NCBI GenBank assembly: GCA_947572725.1
Contig: CANPDB010000010.1
Coordinates: forward strand, 1 to 45,081
Origin: an uncultured Clostridium sp.
GTDB taxonomy: Bacteria > Bacillota > Clostridia > TANB77 > CAG-508
Reading direction: 5' to 3'
Length of the DNA: 45,081 bases
How positions within the stretch are numbered: the stretch's first letter is position 1; the number at the start of each line of letters is the position of its first letter. Made by a program: the position numbers and the translations under genes. Of the stretch, positions 1 through 7,481 are shown piece after piece. The notes under the pieces are model-generated. The model searched no databases, was not told where the DNA came from, and saw only the letters and a program-made list of their open reading frames with translations.

Positions 1-1
1 G

Positions 2-23
2 ATAGGCTAATTATTTAGCCTAT
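2..23. terminator. hairpin below the ATPase gene
   Basis: ATAGGCTAA at 2-10 is the exact inverse of TTAGCCTAT at 15-23, giving a 9-bp stem with a 4-base loop about 45 bases past the stop of the ATPase gene. It could end that transcript, but the window stops before any T-run on the minus strand could be seen. Confidence 0.35.
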
Positions 24-68
24 TACTGCGAAAAATTTTTATTCCTCATAGCTGTTGCTTTTTTTTGC

Positions 69-1362
69 TTAAATACAAAATGCTGCATATAATGGTACTG
101 ATTTTATATTATTTTCAAATCCAAAGTTTTTTTCTGATATTCTAATCGCATACTTAGGATTATAATTTTTTATATATAAATCTAAACTTCTAGATTTTGT
201 ATGTGTGCTTGTTTTTACTTCAATTGGTACAATATCTGTATTTTTTTGAATCATAAAATCTAATTCTGCTTTTCCATTTGAAGTCCAATAATATAGTTCA
301 TATCCCTTAATTTTTAATTCATTTGCCACATAATGCTCTGTAAGTGGTCCCATTGAAATCATTGTTGGCCCGAGTATCTAAATCAATTTGATATAGTGGA
401 TATCTTGCTTTGTTTACAAATAGTCCAACATCACTCATATATAACTTAAATGATGTTAAATCTTTATGCATTTCTAACGGTAATTCTGAGGTTGCTTTGT
501 TTACTTGATTTACTATTCCACTATTTTTAAGCCATAATATTGCATCTCCAAATATACTTGAACTACCACCTTTTGAAATAACCTTATATTGAAATTTTCT
601 ATTATCTTTTGCTAGTTGTACTGGTATTGAGTCAAATGCTGATATTATTTTATTTGATAGGCTATTATCTGCATATTTTGTCATATCTCTCTCATAAGAT
701 TCTAATATTTCTGCTTGGATATCTATTGCTGCAATTGTTTTTTGTTCTATTAAATATGTTTGAACTACTTCAGGCATTCCACCTACTACTAAGTATATTC
801 TATATAATTTCAAACACAATTTATGAATATCTTTGTCCATTCTTTCATTACTATTAAAATGTTTTTGAATTTCCTCTATAAGATTTTCCCTTCCTATAGC
901 TACTAAAAACTCTTTAAATGATAGTGGATACATATTAAGCATTTGAACTTTTCCTACAGGGAATGAATAATTTTCTCTATTTATGGCAACACCAAGTAAC
1001 GATCCTGCTGCAATTATATGATATTCTGGTGCATCTTCGTAAAAGTATTTTAATGATGTTAATGCTCTTTCATTTGCTTGAATTTCATCAAAGAATATTA
1101 ATGTTTTTCCTGGGACAATCTTTTCTCCATAGAATAATTCTAGTTTATTTATTACATATTTTGCATCTATACTATCTGATATTTGAGAACTTAATTCTTG
1201 ATTTGTTTCAAAATTTACATATATTAAATTATCATAATTTTCTTTTCCAAATTGTTTTATTATATATGTTTTTCCTACTTGTCTAGCACCATGTATTATT
1301 AGTGGTTTTCTATTTTTTGATTCTTTCCATTTTGCTAAATCATTTATAATTTCTCTTTTCAT
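69..1362 (-). CDS. AAA-type ATPase with DUF4143 C-terminus, read through a +1 frameshift at CGG
   Basis: The N-terminal P-loop ATPase domain shows Walker A GARQVGKT at residues 25-32 and Walker B LIFFDEI at 88-94. The DUF4143-like C-terminus carries a PD-(D/E)XK-type signature (ELDFMIQ then PIEVK). The family is common in gut Clostridia and its role is poorly known. The gene is not one open frame. The zero frame runs 330 codons to a CGG at 372-370 and stops at TGA 16 codons later. The conserved C-terminus (from GPTM, through LTEHYVANELK) continues in the +1 frame from base 371 to a stop at 69. Joined, the product is about 430 aa, a normal length for the family. The start has an AAGGAGGG ribosome binding site. 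An inverted repeat overlaps the promoter. A pseudogene is the main alternative, but this is one of three identical CGG junctions in the window. Confidence 0.8.
370..372 (-). other. in-frame CGG at a +1 frameshift junction (ATPase)
   Basis: On the minus strand the context is GAT ACT CGG GCC. Skipping the C gives GAT ACT (C) GGG CCA ACA ATG, which leads directly into the conserved DUF4143 C-terminus. It is one of only three in-frame CGG codons I found in the window. The sequence shows the frame change; active frameshifting is inference. Confidence 0.7.
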
Positions 1363-1382
1363 AGAAATCCCTCCTTAAATGA

Positions 1383-1441
1383 ATTTTACCACATAAGTTC
1401 AAAAAAATCAATTGTATAATACATTTTTTGAACTTATGTGG
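1383..1441 (-). promoter_or_regulatory. ATPase promoter with an inverted-repeat operator
   Basis: A -10-like TAAAAT (1388-1383) and a -35-like TTGATT (1411-1406) are 17 bases apart. That spacer (1389-1405) is all but one base of the 18-base arm CCACATAAGTTCAAAAAA (1389-1406), whose perfect inverse lies at 1424-1441. An inverted repeat filling the promoter spacer suggests repression, or a DNA hairpin competing with promoter use. The regulator is unknown. Confidence 0.5.
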
Positions 1442-1450
1442 CATTTATGT

Positions 1451-1547
1451 GTTACAGTTCACAGCTTATTTATATTTGCTAAAGAGTTATAATATATTAT
1501 AACTCTTTAGCTATTCTACTATTTTTAATATGACTGTGAACTGTAAC
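1451..1547. repeat. nested palindrome element C
   Basis: The outer arms GTTACAGTTCACAG (1451-1464) and its exact inverse (1534-1547) enclose a perfect 34-base palindrome at 1478-1511 centred on TATAATATATTATA. Sequence flanking the inner palindrome (CTTATTTATATT on one side, TCTACTATTTT on the other) matches the corresponding parts of the larger element at 4533-4813, so this looks like a short version of the same family. It lies between the thioesterase and ATPase genes and could also act as a terminator, although no T-run follows on the minus strand. Confidence 0.65.
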
Positions 1548-1559
1548 TATTTATGCGTT

Positions 1560-2282
1560 TTAATACAACTCAATTATAGAATGCAAAATTTGATTATCTT
1601 TACTTCTTATAGTAATTACATTCTTATCAGCTTTTTGAGCATAATTACAAATAACTTCATCACCTAATTTAATTTCCTTTTTGTACACAATTCTTACATT
1701 AGCAAATGGTCTTTTTTCATATACCTCTTCTGGTAATGCTTCATACGCTAAGTCAAGATAATACAAGTTATGCATATGTTTATTTAAATCAATATCTTTT
1801 CTTATTACAGTATAATCTAATGCAGATTTAGAATCTTCTGGTTCTTCAACCTTGTCCAATTCTTTTTCTGGAAAGACAGATTTTTCTTCAGGAAGATATT
1901 TATTTATTATTTCTTCTGTTAATCGCGCTAATCTTCCACTCTTGATATCTATTAATGCCCATTTTGAAGTAGCTTTTGCTCTTAATTTTTTATTTTTGTC
2001 GTAAATCTCATAATCACGATATGTGAAAAATTTGTACATTCCTCTTCCCCAAGTATGAATTTCTAATTCTTCTCCATATGCTGGTCTGTCAATTACTTCT
2101 AGCTTCCAATCTAGCAATATCCATGTTACTTTTGTTTCTTCGATTTCGTTTACACCATATCCTACTAGGTCAGAATGATGCCCCCCTATGTCTTCTAAAA
2201 ATTCTAGTATAGCACTATTTTTTACTTTGTTTTCTTTTCCTATATCTTTTAATCCTATTTTAAAATTCTCTTTGTAAATCAT
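1560..2282 (-). CDS. acyl-ACP thioesterase (FatA/FatB-like)
   Basis: This 240-aa protein looks like a double hot-dog acyl-ACP thioesterase that releases free fatty acids from acyl carrier protein in the cytoplasm. The N-terminal half contains the family pattern around residues 30-60 (a GGHHSDLVGYG stretch, then TWILLDWKLEV). The second half has the DLNKHMHNLYYLDLAYEALP segment, where the conserved N, H and Y/N residues of the catalytic region lie. Length fits bacterial members of about 240-250 aa. An AAGGAAG site precedes the ATG. It is 15 bases downstream of the Fic-like gene, so the two are probably co-transcribed, although their functions are unrelated. Confidence 0.85.
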   Translation of the reverse strand: MIYKENFKIGLKDIGKENKVKNSAILEFLEDIGGHHSDLVGYGVNEIEETKVTWILLDWKLEVIDRPAYGEELEIHTWGRGMYKFFTYRDYEIYDKNKKLRAKATSKWALIDIKSGRLARLTEEIINKYLPEEKSVFPEKELDKVEEPEDSKSALDYTVIRKDIDLNKHMHNLYYLDLAYEALPEEVYEKRPFANVRIVYKKEIKLGDEVICNYAQKADKNVITIRSKDNQILHSIIELY

Positions 2283-2297
2283 TTCTTTCTTCCTTTT

Positions 2298-2957
2298 TTA
2301 GTCTTTAATAACCATTCCATCTATACAATTTTCATAAATAAATTTTTTGATTTTTGACTTATCATTAGTTGTATAAAACTCTGATAATAATTTTATAAAT
2401 TCTTCTAAATGATTATCTGAAACTTTTATAATACCATTACCATTTTCTATCATAATCTTATTTGCACAAATAGTGCTTGTCCTTTTATTCCCATCCCAAA
2501 ACAATTGACTTCTCATACCATATAGCATATACTCAATTGCTTGTTCAGTTGTGTTCTCTATTTTTAATATTTGAGCTATTTGTTCTTTTACATTTTCTTT
2601 ATCTGGAATAACAGGAACATACTCTGTCCCTGTTATTTCAACTCCACCATTTCGTAATTTTCCCCATTCAATACTTTCATTTCTTGCTACAAGTTCGTTT
2701 ATTTTACAAATAAAATCTATATTAAATTCTTCTTTAATATTGTCTATAACATATTTCCAAGCATCTCTCAAATTTAATACACATTGAATTTCATCTATTT
2801 TTAAATTTGGAACATTTATACCTTCTAATATTGTTTTGGTTTGAGGAAAAGTTATATTTAGTCCTTCCATTCTCGCATTTGCATATATATTGTCTACTAA
2901 ATTTCTTTTTGCAAGAAATATATTTTGTTCTATAGTTAAGTTATATTTATTTTCCAT
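2298..2957 (-). CDS. Fic/Doc-family protein with a degenerate catalytic motif
   Basis: The 219-aa protein carries a Fic core, recognisable from SQLFWDGNKRTSTICANKIM at about residues 155-174. Fic enzymes usually transfer AMP to Ser/Thr/Tyr hydroxyls through an HPFxxGNxR loop. Here the phosphate-binding part (GNKRT) is intact, but the histidine position holds Gln (SQLFWDGNKRT) and Pro is replaced by Leu. Either this subfamily uses another base or it lacks AMPylation activity. No adjacent antitoxin is apparent. It sits between pgi and the thioesterase gene, with a small hairpin upstream at 3001-3037. Confidence 0.75.
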   Translation of the reverse strand: MENKYNLTIEQNIFLAKRNLVDNIYANARMEGLNITFPQTKTILEGINVPNLKIDEIQCVLNLRDAWKYVIDNIKEEFNIDFICKINELVARNESIEWGKLRNGGVEITGTEYVPVIPDKENVKEQIAQILKIENTTEQAIEYMLYGMRSQLFWDGNKRTSTICANKIMIENGNGIIKVSDNHLEEFIKLLSEFYTTNDKSKIKKFIYENCIDGMVIKD

Positions 2958-3000
2958 TTTATATTTTTCCTTATAAAAAATTTATTTTTACTGCTATTTT

Positions 3001-3037
3001 ATATATTAGAAAATCAGTATAACTTTCCTAATATATT
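3001..3037. repeat. small hairpin repeat, copy 1
   Basis: TATATTAG (3002-3009) pairs with CTAATATA (3028-3035) around AAAATCAGTATAACTTTC. The same design (AGAAAGTCAGTATGACTTTCCT within TATAATAG arms) recurs at 38808-38848, with a diverged relative at 9910-9947. It lies downstream of pgi and upstream of the Fic-like gene. It may be an RNA processing or termination hairpin. Confidence 0.55.
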
Positions 3038-3084
3038 AACAATTTATATATAGTTATAAAAAAATGTACATTTCTTTTATAACT

Positions 3085-4392
3085 TTAATATCCAGGTTTT
3101 TCTAAAAGTTTAAACATATTTTTCTTATATTCTTCGACTCCTGGTTGATTAAATGGATTTACTCCTAAAATCATTCCTGAAACAGCACATGCTTTCTCGA
3201 AGAAATAAATTAATTCACCAATATTTAATTCATCTAACTTCTCAATAGAAATTTCAATATTAGGAACATCTCCTGATACATGAGCTTTTATAGTTCCTTC
3301 CATTGCCTTTTTATTTACATAGTCTAAACCTTTTCCTGCTAAATAATTTAAGCCATCTAAATTATCATCATCTCCATTAATTGTAATATCTGAATTTGGA
3401 TTTTGAATTGATAATACTGTTTCAAATAAATTTCTTCTTCCTTCTTGTATATATTGTCCCATAGAATGTAAATCTGTTGTAAAGTCGACTCCTGCAGGGA
3501 AAATTCCTTTTTGCTCTTTTCCTTCGCTTTCTCCATATAATTGTTTCCACCATTCAGTAAAATAGTGCATTTTAGGTTCATAGTTAACTAATATTTCTAT
3601 ATTTTTGTCTGATTTATACAACATATTTCTTGCTATTGCATATTGATAACATTCATTATATTTAATATCGGAATCATTATATCTTTCTTGTGCTATTTTT
3701 GCACCTTCCATTAATTTGTCTATATCTATTCCTGCTGTTGCAATAGGTAGTAATCCAACTGCTGTTAAAACTGAATATCTTCCACCTACATTATCTGGTA
3801 CAACAAATTGCTCATATCCTTCATTTTCAGCAAGTGTCTTAAGTGCTCCTTTTTCTTTATCTGTTGTAGCATAAATTCTACTTCTTGCTTCTTCAACTCC
3901 ATATTTGTATTCTAGTATTTCTCTAAAAATTCTAAATGCAATTGCTGGCTCTGTTGTTGTTCCTGATTTTGAAATAACATTAACAGAAAAATCTTTTTCT
4001 CCTATGTATTCAATTAGTTCATTTATATAATTAGGACTTAGATTGTTTCCAACATATAAAATTTCTGGATGTTTTCTTTGTTCTGCTGGTAACATATTGT
4101 AAAATGAACTTGTTAAAGACTCAATAACTGCTCTTGCTCCTAAATAAGATCCTCCTATTCCTATTACAACTAAGATGTCTGATTCGTTTCCTATCTTTTT
4201 AGCTGCTTTTTTAATTCTCTTAAATTCCTCTTTGTCATAATTTGTAGGTAATTCTAGCCACCCAACAAAATCTTTTTCATCATTTGCTCTTTTGTGTAGT
4301 TCTTTATGTATGTTTTCTACTTTCTCTCTATATTCTGTCATATCCTCTTTTGATATGTTGCTATTTTCTAGATTTAATTTAATTTCTGCCAT
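3085..4392 (-). CDS. pgi: glucose-6-phosphate isomerase
   Basis: It interconverts glucose-6-phosphate and fructose-6-phosphate in glycolysis and supplies hexose phosphate for sugar-nucleotide synthesis. The 435-aa product has the phosphosugar-binding signatures [29 protein letters not shown] and [14 protein letters not shown], and length suits bacterial Pgi of the Bacillota type. The open frame extends upstream to 4503, but I chose the ATG at 4392 (MAEIKLN). A GGAAGG site precedes it, and a good promoter (4475-4503) lies inside the longer frame. Confidence 0.95.
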   Translation of the reverse strand: MAEIKLNLENSNISKEDMTEYREKVENIHKELHKRANDEKDFVGWLELPTNYDKEEFKRIKKAAKKIGNESDILVVIGIGGSYLGARAVIESLTSSFYNMLPAEQRKHPEILYVGNNLSPNYINELIEYIGEKDFSVNVISKSGTTTEPAIAFRIFREILEYKYGVEEARSRIYATTDKEKGALKTLAENEGYEQFVVPDNVGGRYSVLTAVGLLPIATAGIDIDKLMEGAKIAQERYNDSDIKYNECYQYAIARNMLYKSDKNIEILVNYEPKMHYFTEWWKQLYGESEGKEQKGIFPAGVDFTTDLHSMGQYIQEGRRNLFETVLSIQNPNSDITINGDDDNLDGLNYLAGKGLDYVNKKAMEGTIKAHVSGDVPNIEISIEKLDELNIGELIYFFEKACAVSGMILGVNPFNQPGVEEYKKNMFKLLEKPGY

Positions 4393-4474
4393 TTTTATCC
4401 TTCCTTTCCTAAAGGCTTTATTGTAGTTTAAGCTATTTTGCAAATTTTTGCCTTTCTTTTCTTTTGATGAGTTT

Positions 4475-4503
4475 ATTATATAAAAGTTTATTTTATATTT
4501 CAA
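4475..4503 (-). promoter_or_regulatory. sigma-A-like promoter of pgi
   Basis: TTGAAA (4503-4498) and TATAAT (4480-4475) are separated by 17 bases. Transcription would start near 4468, leaving a leader of about 75 bases before the pgi ATG at 4392. This excludes the upstream start of the long frame. Confidence 0.7.
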
Positions 4504-4532
4504 TAGTAATTTTATAAGTTTTTAAATTAATT

Positions 4533-4813
4533 GTTGTAGTTTGTTAGAATTCGTAACTTATTTATATTGGCTAAAGAAGTTATAATATATTATTTTTTAG
4601 AAATGAATGTGGGGACCAACAAGTTACAGTTTGTAAATAAAATTCGAGGAGCAACTGCACCACAGAAGTTTATCTACAAACTGTTAGAAGTTGGGAATGT
4701 ATAAAAAATAATATATTATAACTTCTCTAGCTAATCTACTATTTTAAAAACGACAAAATATTGAAATATAAACTTCTTCGCGCTATTTAGAATAGTTCAA
4801 ACCAAACTGCAAC
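4533..4813. repeat. nested hairpin element A with GTGGGGACC core
   Basis: This gap of about 280 bases contains no gene. Outer arms GTTGTAGTTTG (4533-4543) and CAAACTGCAAC (4803-4813) pair with one wobble. A 24-bp perfect stem is formed by 4576-4599 and 4702-4725. Inside it, GTGGGGACC (4609-4617) and TTGGGAATG (4691-4699) face each other as an internal loop, and a third 15-bp stem (4627-4641 with 4669-4683) caps the structure. The minus strand at 4788-4773 reads AAATAGCGCGAAGAAG, a motif shared with three other loci. It is either a mobile palindromic element or a structured RNA. Confidence 0.7.
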
Positions 4814-4819
4814 TATTGA

Positions 4820-6001
4820 TTATTGAAGAACTTCATTCATTACTTTAGACAAATACTTCATACTATTCAAGCATTGTTCAAGAGTATTACCAGTAGCACC
4901 AACTTCAATAATACTAGCATATTTACCAGTATGTTGATTATATCTTGAGTTAGTAAGAGTAATTGGCTTAAATAATCCTGGATACATTTCTTCTGCTTTT
5001 TCTTGTATCTTGATTGCAAATTTCAGATTTTGATTCCAATTTGGGTGTTCAAGGCCACCACCATTTGTTCCTATTACAAACATAATTTGAGCAGCTTCGT
5101 CTGTGTCTCCAATTTTAACTGTTGGTGCATAGTCGCTTCTAGAACCTATGGCATCTCTATGTACATCCATAATAATGTCACTAGGATTTGTTTGCAAAAT
5201 TTTTCCTACTGTTTCTAAAGAACGAGTATATGAGCCATTATATGCTGGATAATCATGATAATCTTTATTATGAATTACATTATATTTATATTCTTTCAAG
5301 TGATTTTCTAATTCTGTTCCAACTCTTACCACACTAAAATTTAAATCTGTCGTTCTAAAGTTTCCTGTTGGTGTATATGGATACTTTTCACTTGAAGTAT
5401 AACTTTCACAACTGTGTGTATGAAATAAAACTATATTTTTATTTTCAATAGTAATATTAGGTGTTAACATTTCTCGTGTTAATTGATAATCTGTTTGATT
5501 TTTTATTTTCACTTTTCCATATTCAACATTGTAATTTTCTGAAATTGGATTGTTTGTAATTACTTGCGTTGGCAATCCTGTTTGAGCTAGTTGGATTTTT
5601 TCTTCTTGTGTATTTGTAGTAGCTGTTTCTTCTTGTGCAGAGTTTTGTGCATTTGCTTCTTTCTGTGCTTTTTCTTCTATTTTCTCCATTCCGTTTATAC
5701 TACTAATTTGTGTCTTTAGTACTTCTTGCAAAAAATCTCCTTCAATTTCTTCATCGTCTTCACTTGCAACTTCATTGTATTCTTTGTTTATTGTTGATAT
5801 TGTTGGAATTGTCTTGTCTAAACATTGTATCATATTGTTTTGTGATAGTATTTCTATTCCACTTTTTGCTTTTTCTATTAGATTTCCTTCTTTTGTTTTT
5901 TTATAAAAAAATTTTCCTAGATATATGATTCCAAGTAATAATATGATTGCTATGAAAAATTTCATGATGTCTCTCATCTTTAATACTGTAACATTAAACA
6001 T
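4820..6001 (-). CDS. spoIIP: stage II sporulation protein P (SpoIIP-like amidase)
   Basis: SpoIIP is a membrane-anchored cell-wall amidase/endopeptidase that, with SpoIID and SpoIIM, drives septal peptidoglycan removal during engulfment. This 393-aa protein has one N-terminal membrane segment at about residues 13-30, a low-complexity E/Q/T-rich linker at about 80-150, and a C-terminal catalytic domain. Visible catalytic-domain stretches are IVLFHTHSCESY (a zinc-binding histidine region), a DVHRDAIG segment and a SIIEVGATGNTLEQ segment with the conserved Glu. An AAGGAG site 7 bases before the ATG supports the start at 6001. It is flanked on both sides by hairpin elements, so it is probably transcribed alone. 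It is the only direct sign of sporulation in the window. Confidence 0.88.
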   Translation of the reverse strand: MFNVTVLKMRDIMKFFIAIILLLGIIYLGKFFYKKTKEGNLIEKAKSGIEILSQNNMIQCLDKTIPTISTINKEYNEVASEDDEEIEGDFLQEVLKTQISSINGMEKIEEKAQKEANAQNSAQEETATTNTQEEKIQLAQTGLPTQVITNNPISENYNVEYGKVKIKNQTDYQLTREMLTPNITIENKNIVLFHTHSCESYTSSEKYPYTPTGNFRTTDLNFSVVRVGTELENHLKEYKYNVIHNKDYHDYPAYNGSYTRSLETVGKILQTNPSDIIMDVHRDAIGSRSDYAPTVKIGDTDEAAQIMFVIGTNGGGLEHPNWNQNLKFAIKIQEKAEEMYPGLFKPITLTNSRYNQHTGKYASIIEVGATGNTLEQCLNSMKYLSKVMNEVLQ

Positions 6002-6071
6002 ATTTTTCTCCTTATCTTAAGTCTACTATATATATGTATATTCATATAAGGAGATTTTTATAACTATTATT

Positions 6072-6297
6072 GTTGTTTTGAAATTTCTTATATTAATTTA
6101 ATATAATTTGAAATAGCGCGAAGAGGATAATATTTATATATTTTGAAGTGAAATTGTGGGGACCGTTCAAAAATTCTCAAAATTTATGCAATAAATTTTG
6201 TTAGAATTTTTAGAATGGGGATAACGAAAAAATATATAAATATTATCCTCTGGGAGCGAGTATAGAAATGAATTAATATGAGAAATTTCAAAACAAC
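6072..6297. repeat. nested hairpin element B with GTGGGGACC core
   Basis: The 353-base gap 6002-6354 contains no gene but holds this element. A 28-bp outer stem pairs 6072-6099 with 6270-6297; its two imperfect pairs are U-G wobbles if read as plus-strand RNA. AAATAGCGCGAAGAGG follows at 6111-6126. A perfect 22-bp stem (6123-6144 with 6229-6250) encloses GTGGGGACC (6156-6164) facing AATGGGGAT (6214-6222), capped by a hairpin at 6169-6210. The architecture and core match element A, although the stem sequences differ completely. Confidence 0.7.
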
Positions 6298-6354
6298 ATA
6301 AAAGCTTAGATACAGAATTTAAATTCTAATATCTAAGCCTTATTAATTTTATAA

Positions 6355-6693
6355 TTAAACTTTCTTCCAAAACCAATCTAAACAATTAGCAATACTTTTC
6401 TTTCCTTTTTCCTTTGCTTCTATATCATCTACCCATAAGTATGCAAAAAATGTTATTAGAACAAATATAAAATCAACTACTATACACTTTGACAATGTTG
6501 ACAATAAAATTTTATATTCTCCTGATAATGTTACCATTTGTATTACGTGAATAACTAATATTGCTAAATATCCAAATAAACCAATTGCTGCTATATAACT
6601 TTTCTTTATTTCTTGTGCTAAAAACACTAATAATACTGTAGCTGTTAACATTAATAATAATATTACTGGATTTGCCATATTTAAAATAATCAT
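6355..6693 (-). CDS. small integral membrane protein, unknown function
   Basis: About 112 aa with three or four hydrophobic segments (approximately residues 5-25, 30-55 and 65-90 in the longer frame) and a short charged C-terminus ending WFWKKV. I do not recognise a family. The frame opens at 6723, but a promoter (6728-6756) ends only a few bases before that ATG. AGAGGA lies 6 bases before the ATG at 6693, which I prefer; an ATG at 6699 is also possible. It is preceded by the first MNT/HEPN pair and followed by element B. Confidence 0.6.
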   Translation of the reverse strand: MIILNMANPVILLLMLTATVLLVFLAQEIKKSYIAAIGLFGYLAILVIHVIQMVTLSGEYKILLSTLSKCIVVDFIFVLITFFAYLWVDDIEAKEKGKKSIANCLDWFWKKV

Positions 6694-6727
6694 TTTCATT
6701 CCTCTTTTCTTTTGTTTGTGCATAATT

Positions 6728-6756
6728 ATGATATCATTTTATTTTTTAATTATCAA
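6728..6756 (-). promoter_or_regulatory. promoter of the small membrane protein gene
   Basis: TTGATA (6756-6751) and TATCAT (6733-6728) are 17 bases apart on the minus strand. The expected transcription start (about 6721) falls inside the longest open frame and supports an internal start codon. Confidence 0.5.
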
Positions 6757-6813
6757 TAATTATTTTAACTTTTTTTATTACATTTTTGTTACATCTTTTA
6801 TGAGCTTTTTATT

Positions 6814-7146
6814 TTAATTAACAATATCTTGAATTTGCTTTTTTAATTCTCCTAATTCTGTATCTAAAAATCCCCAAACCATATTTAAATTCACGCCTTC
6901 ATAATCATGCACTATTCTATTTCTTAAGGCTTTTAGTCCCCTCCATTCAACATTTGGATTTTCTTTTACTGTTTCTTCACTAATTTTTCCTACTAATTCT
7001 CCTATTTGACTTAAATTAAAAACACATGCATTAACTGTTTTTCTATCGTTGTTAAATTTTTCATGAGAATATCCAGATATAAATTCTTCTATTTCTTCAA
7101 TGTATTTTAAAACTTTCATTAGCACTATTTTATCTTTACTTTTCAT
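6814..7146 (-). CDS. HEPN toxin, HepT-like (DUF86), module 1
   Basis: A 110-aa all-helical HEPN-domain protein. It contains the RX4HXY signature in LRNRIVHDYEGVN at about residues 79-91, which in HepT toxins forms the ribonuclease active site and carries the tyrosine that the partner nucleotidyltransferase AMPylates. Its start lies 11 bases inside the end of the upstream MNT gene, the usual antitoxin-then-toxin arrangement. GGAG sits about 9 bases before the ATG. A similar but clearly distinct pair is at 29585-30383. Confidence 0.85.
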   Translation of the reverse strand: MKSKDKIVLMKVLKYIEEIEEFISGYSHEKFNNDRKTVNACVFNLSQIGELVGKISEETVKENPNVEWRGLKALRNRIVHDYEGVNLNMVWGFLDTELGELKKQIQDIVN

Positions 7147-7444
7147 AAATAACTACTCCTGTCCTTTCTATTTCCTTTTCTATTTTTGAGTTTTTATCAA
7201 TTTCCAATTTTTCAATAACATCAACATCTTTATCAAGTTTTTCTCTTATTTTATCTACTATAGCAAAAAATTTTAATCCTGTAATTTTTCCTTTACTATC
7301 AATTAATATGTCTATATCACTATTTTTAGTAGGTCTATTTTTAGCATATGAACCAAATAATATGGCTTTTTCAACCTCTGTATTTATTAAAATTTCATTT
7401 ATCATATTTTTTATATCTTCTATAGAATATATTTTTGTAGTCAT
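7136..7444 (-). CDS. MNT nucleotidyltransferase antitoxin, module 1
   Basis: A 102-aa minimal nucleotidyltransferase of the MntA type. The catalytic GSYAKNRPTKNSDIDILI segment (GSx9-10DxD) is at about residues 31-48, and a third acidic position follows in DKDVDVIEK. In known pairs the protein neutralises HepT by adding AMP to the tyrosine of the RX4HXY motif. It is preceded by AGGAGG and lies 37 bases after glmM, so it may share the end of the polysaccharide transcript. Confidence 0.85.
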   Translation of the reverse strand: MTTKIYSIEDIKNMINEILINTEVEKAILFGSYAKNRPTKNSDIDILIDSKGKITGLKFFAIVDKIREKLDKDVDVIEKLEIDKNSKIEKEIERTGVVIYEK

Positions 7445-7481
7445 ATATTGGTCCTCCTTAATTTTTTATTATTATTTGTGT

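Noticed and set aside
3357-3581. Second small gene inside pgi
   Set aside because: It overlaps conserved Pgi sequence in another frame and has no ribosome binding site.
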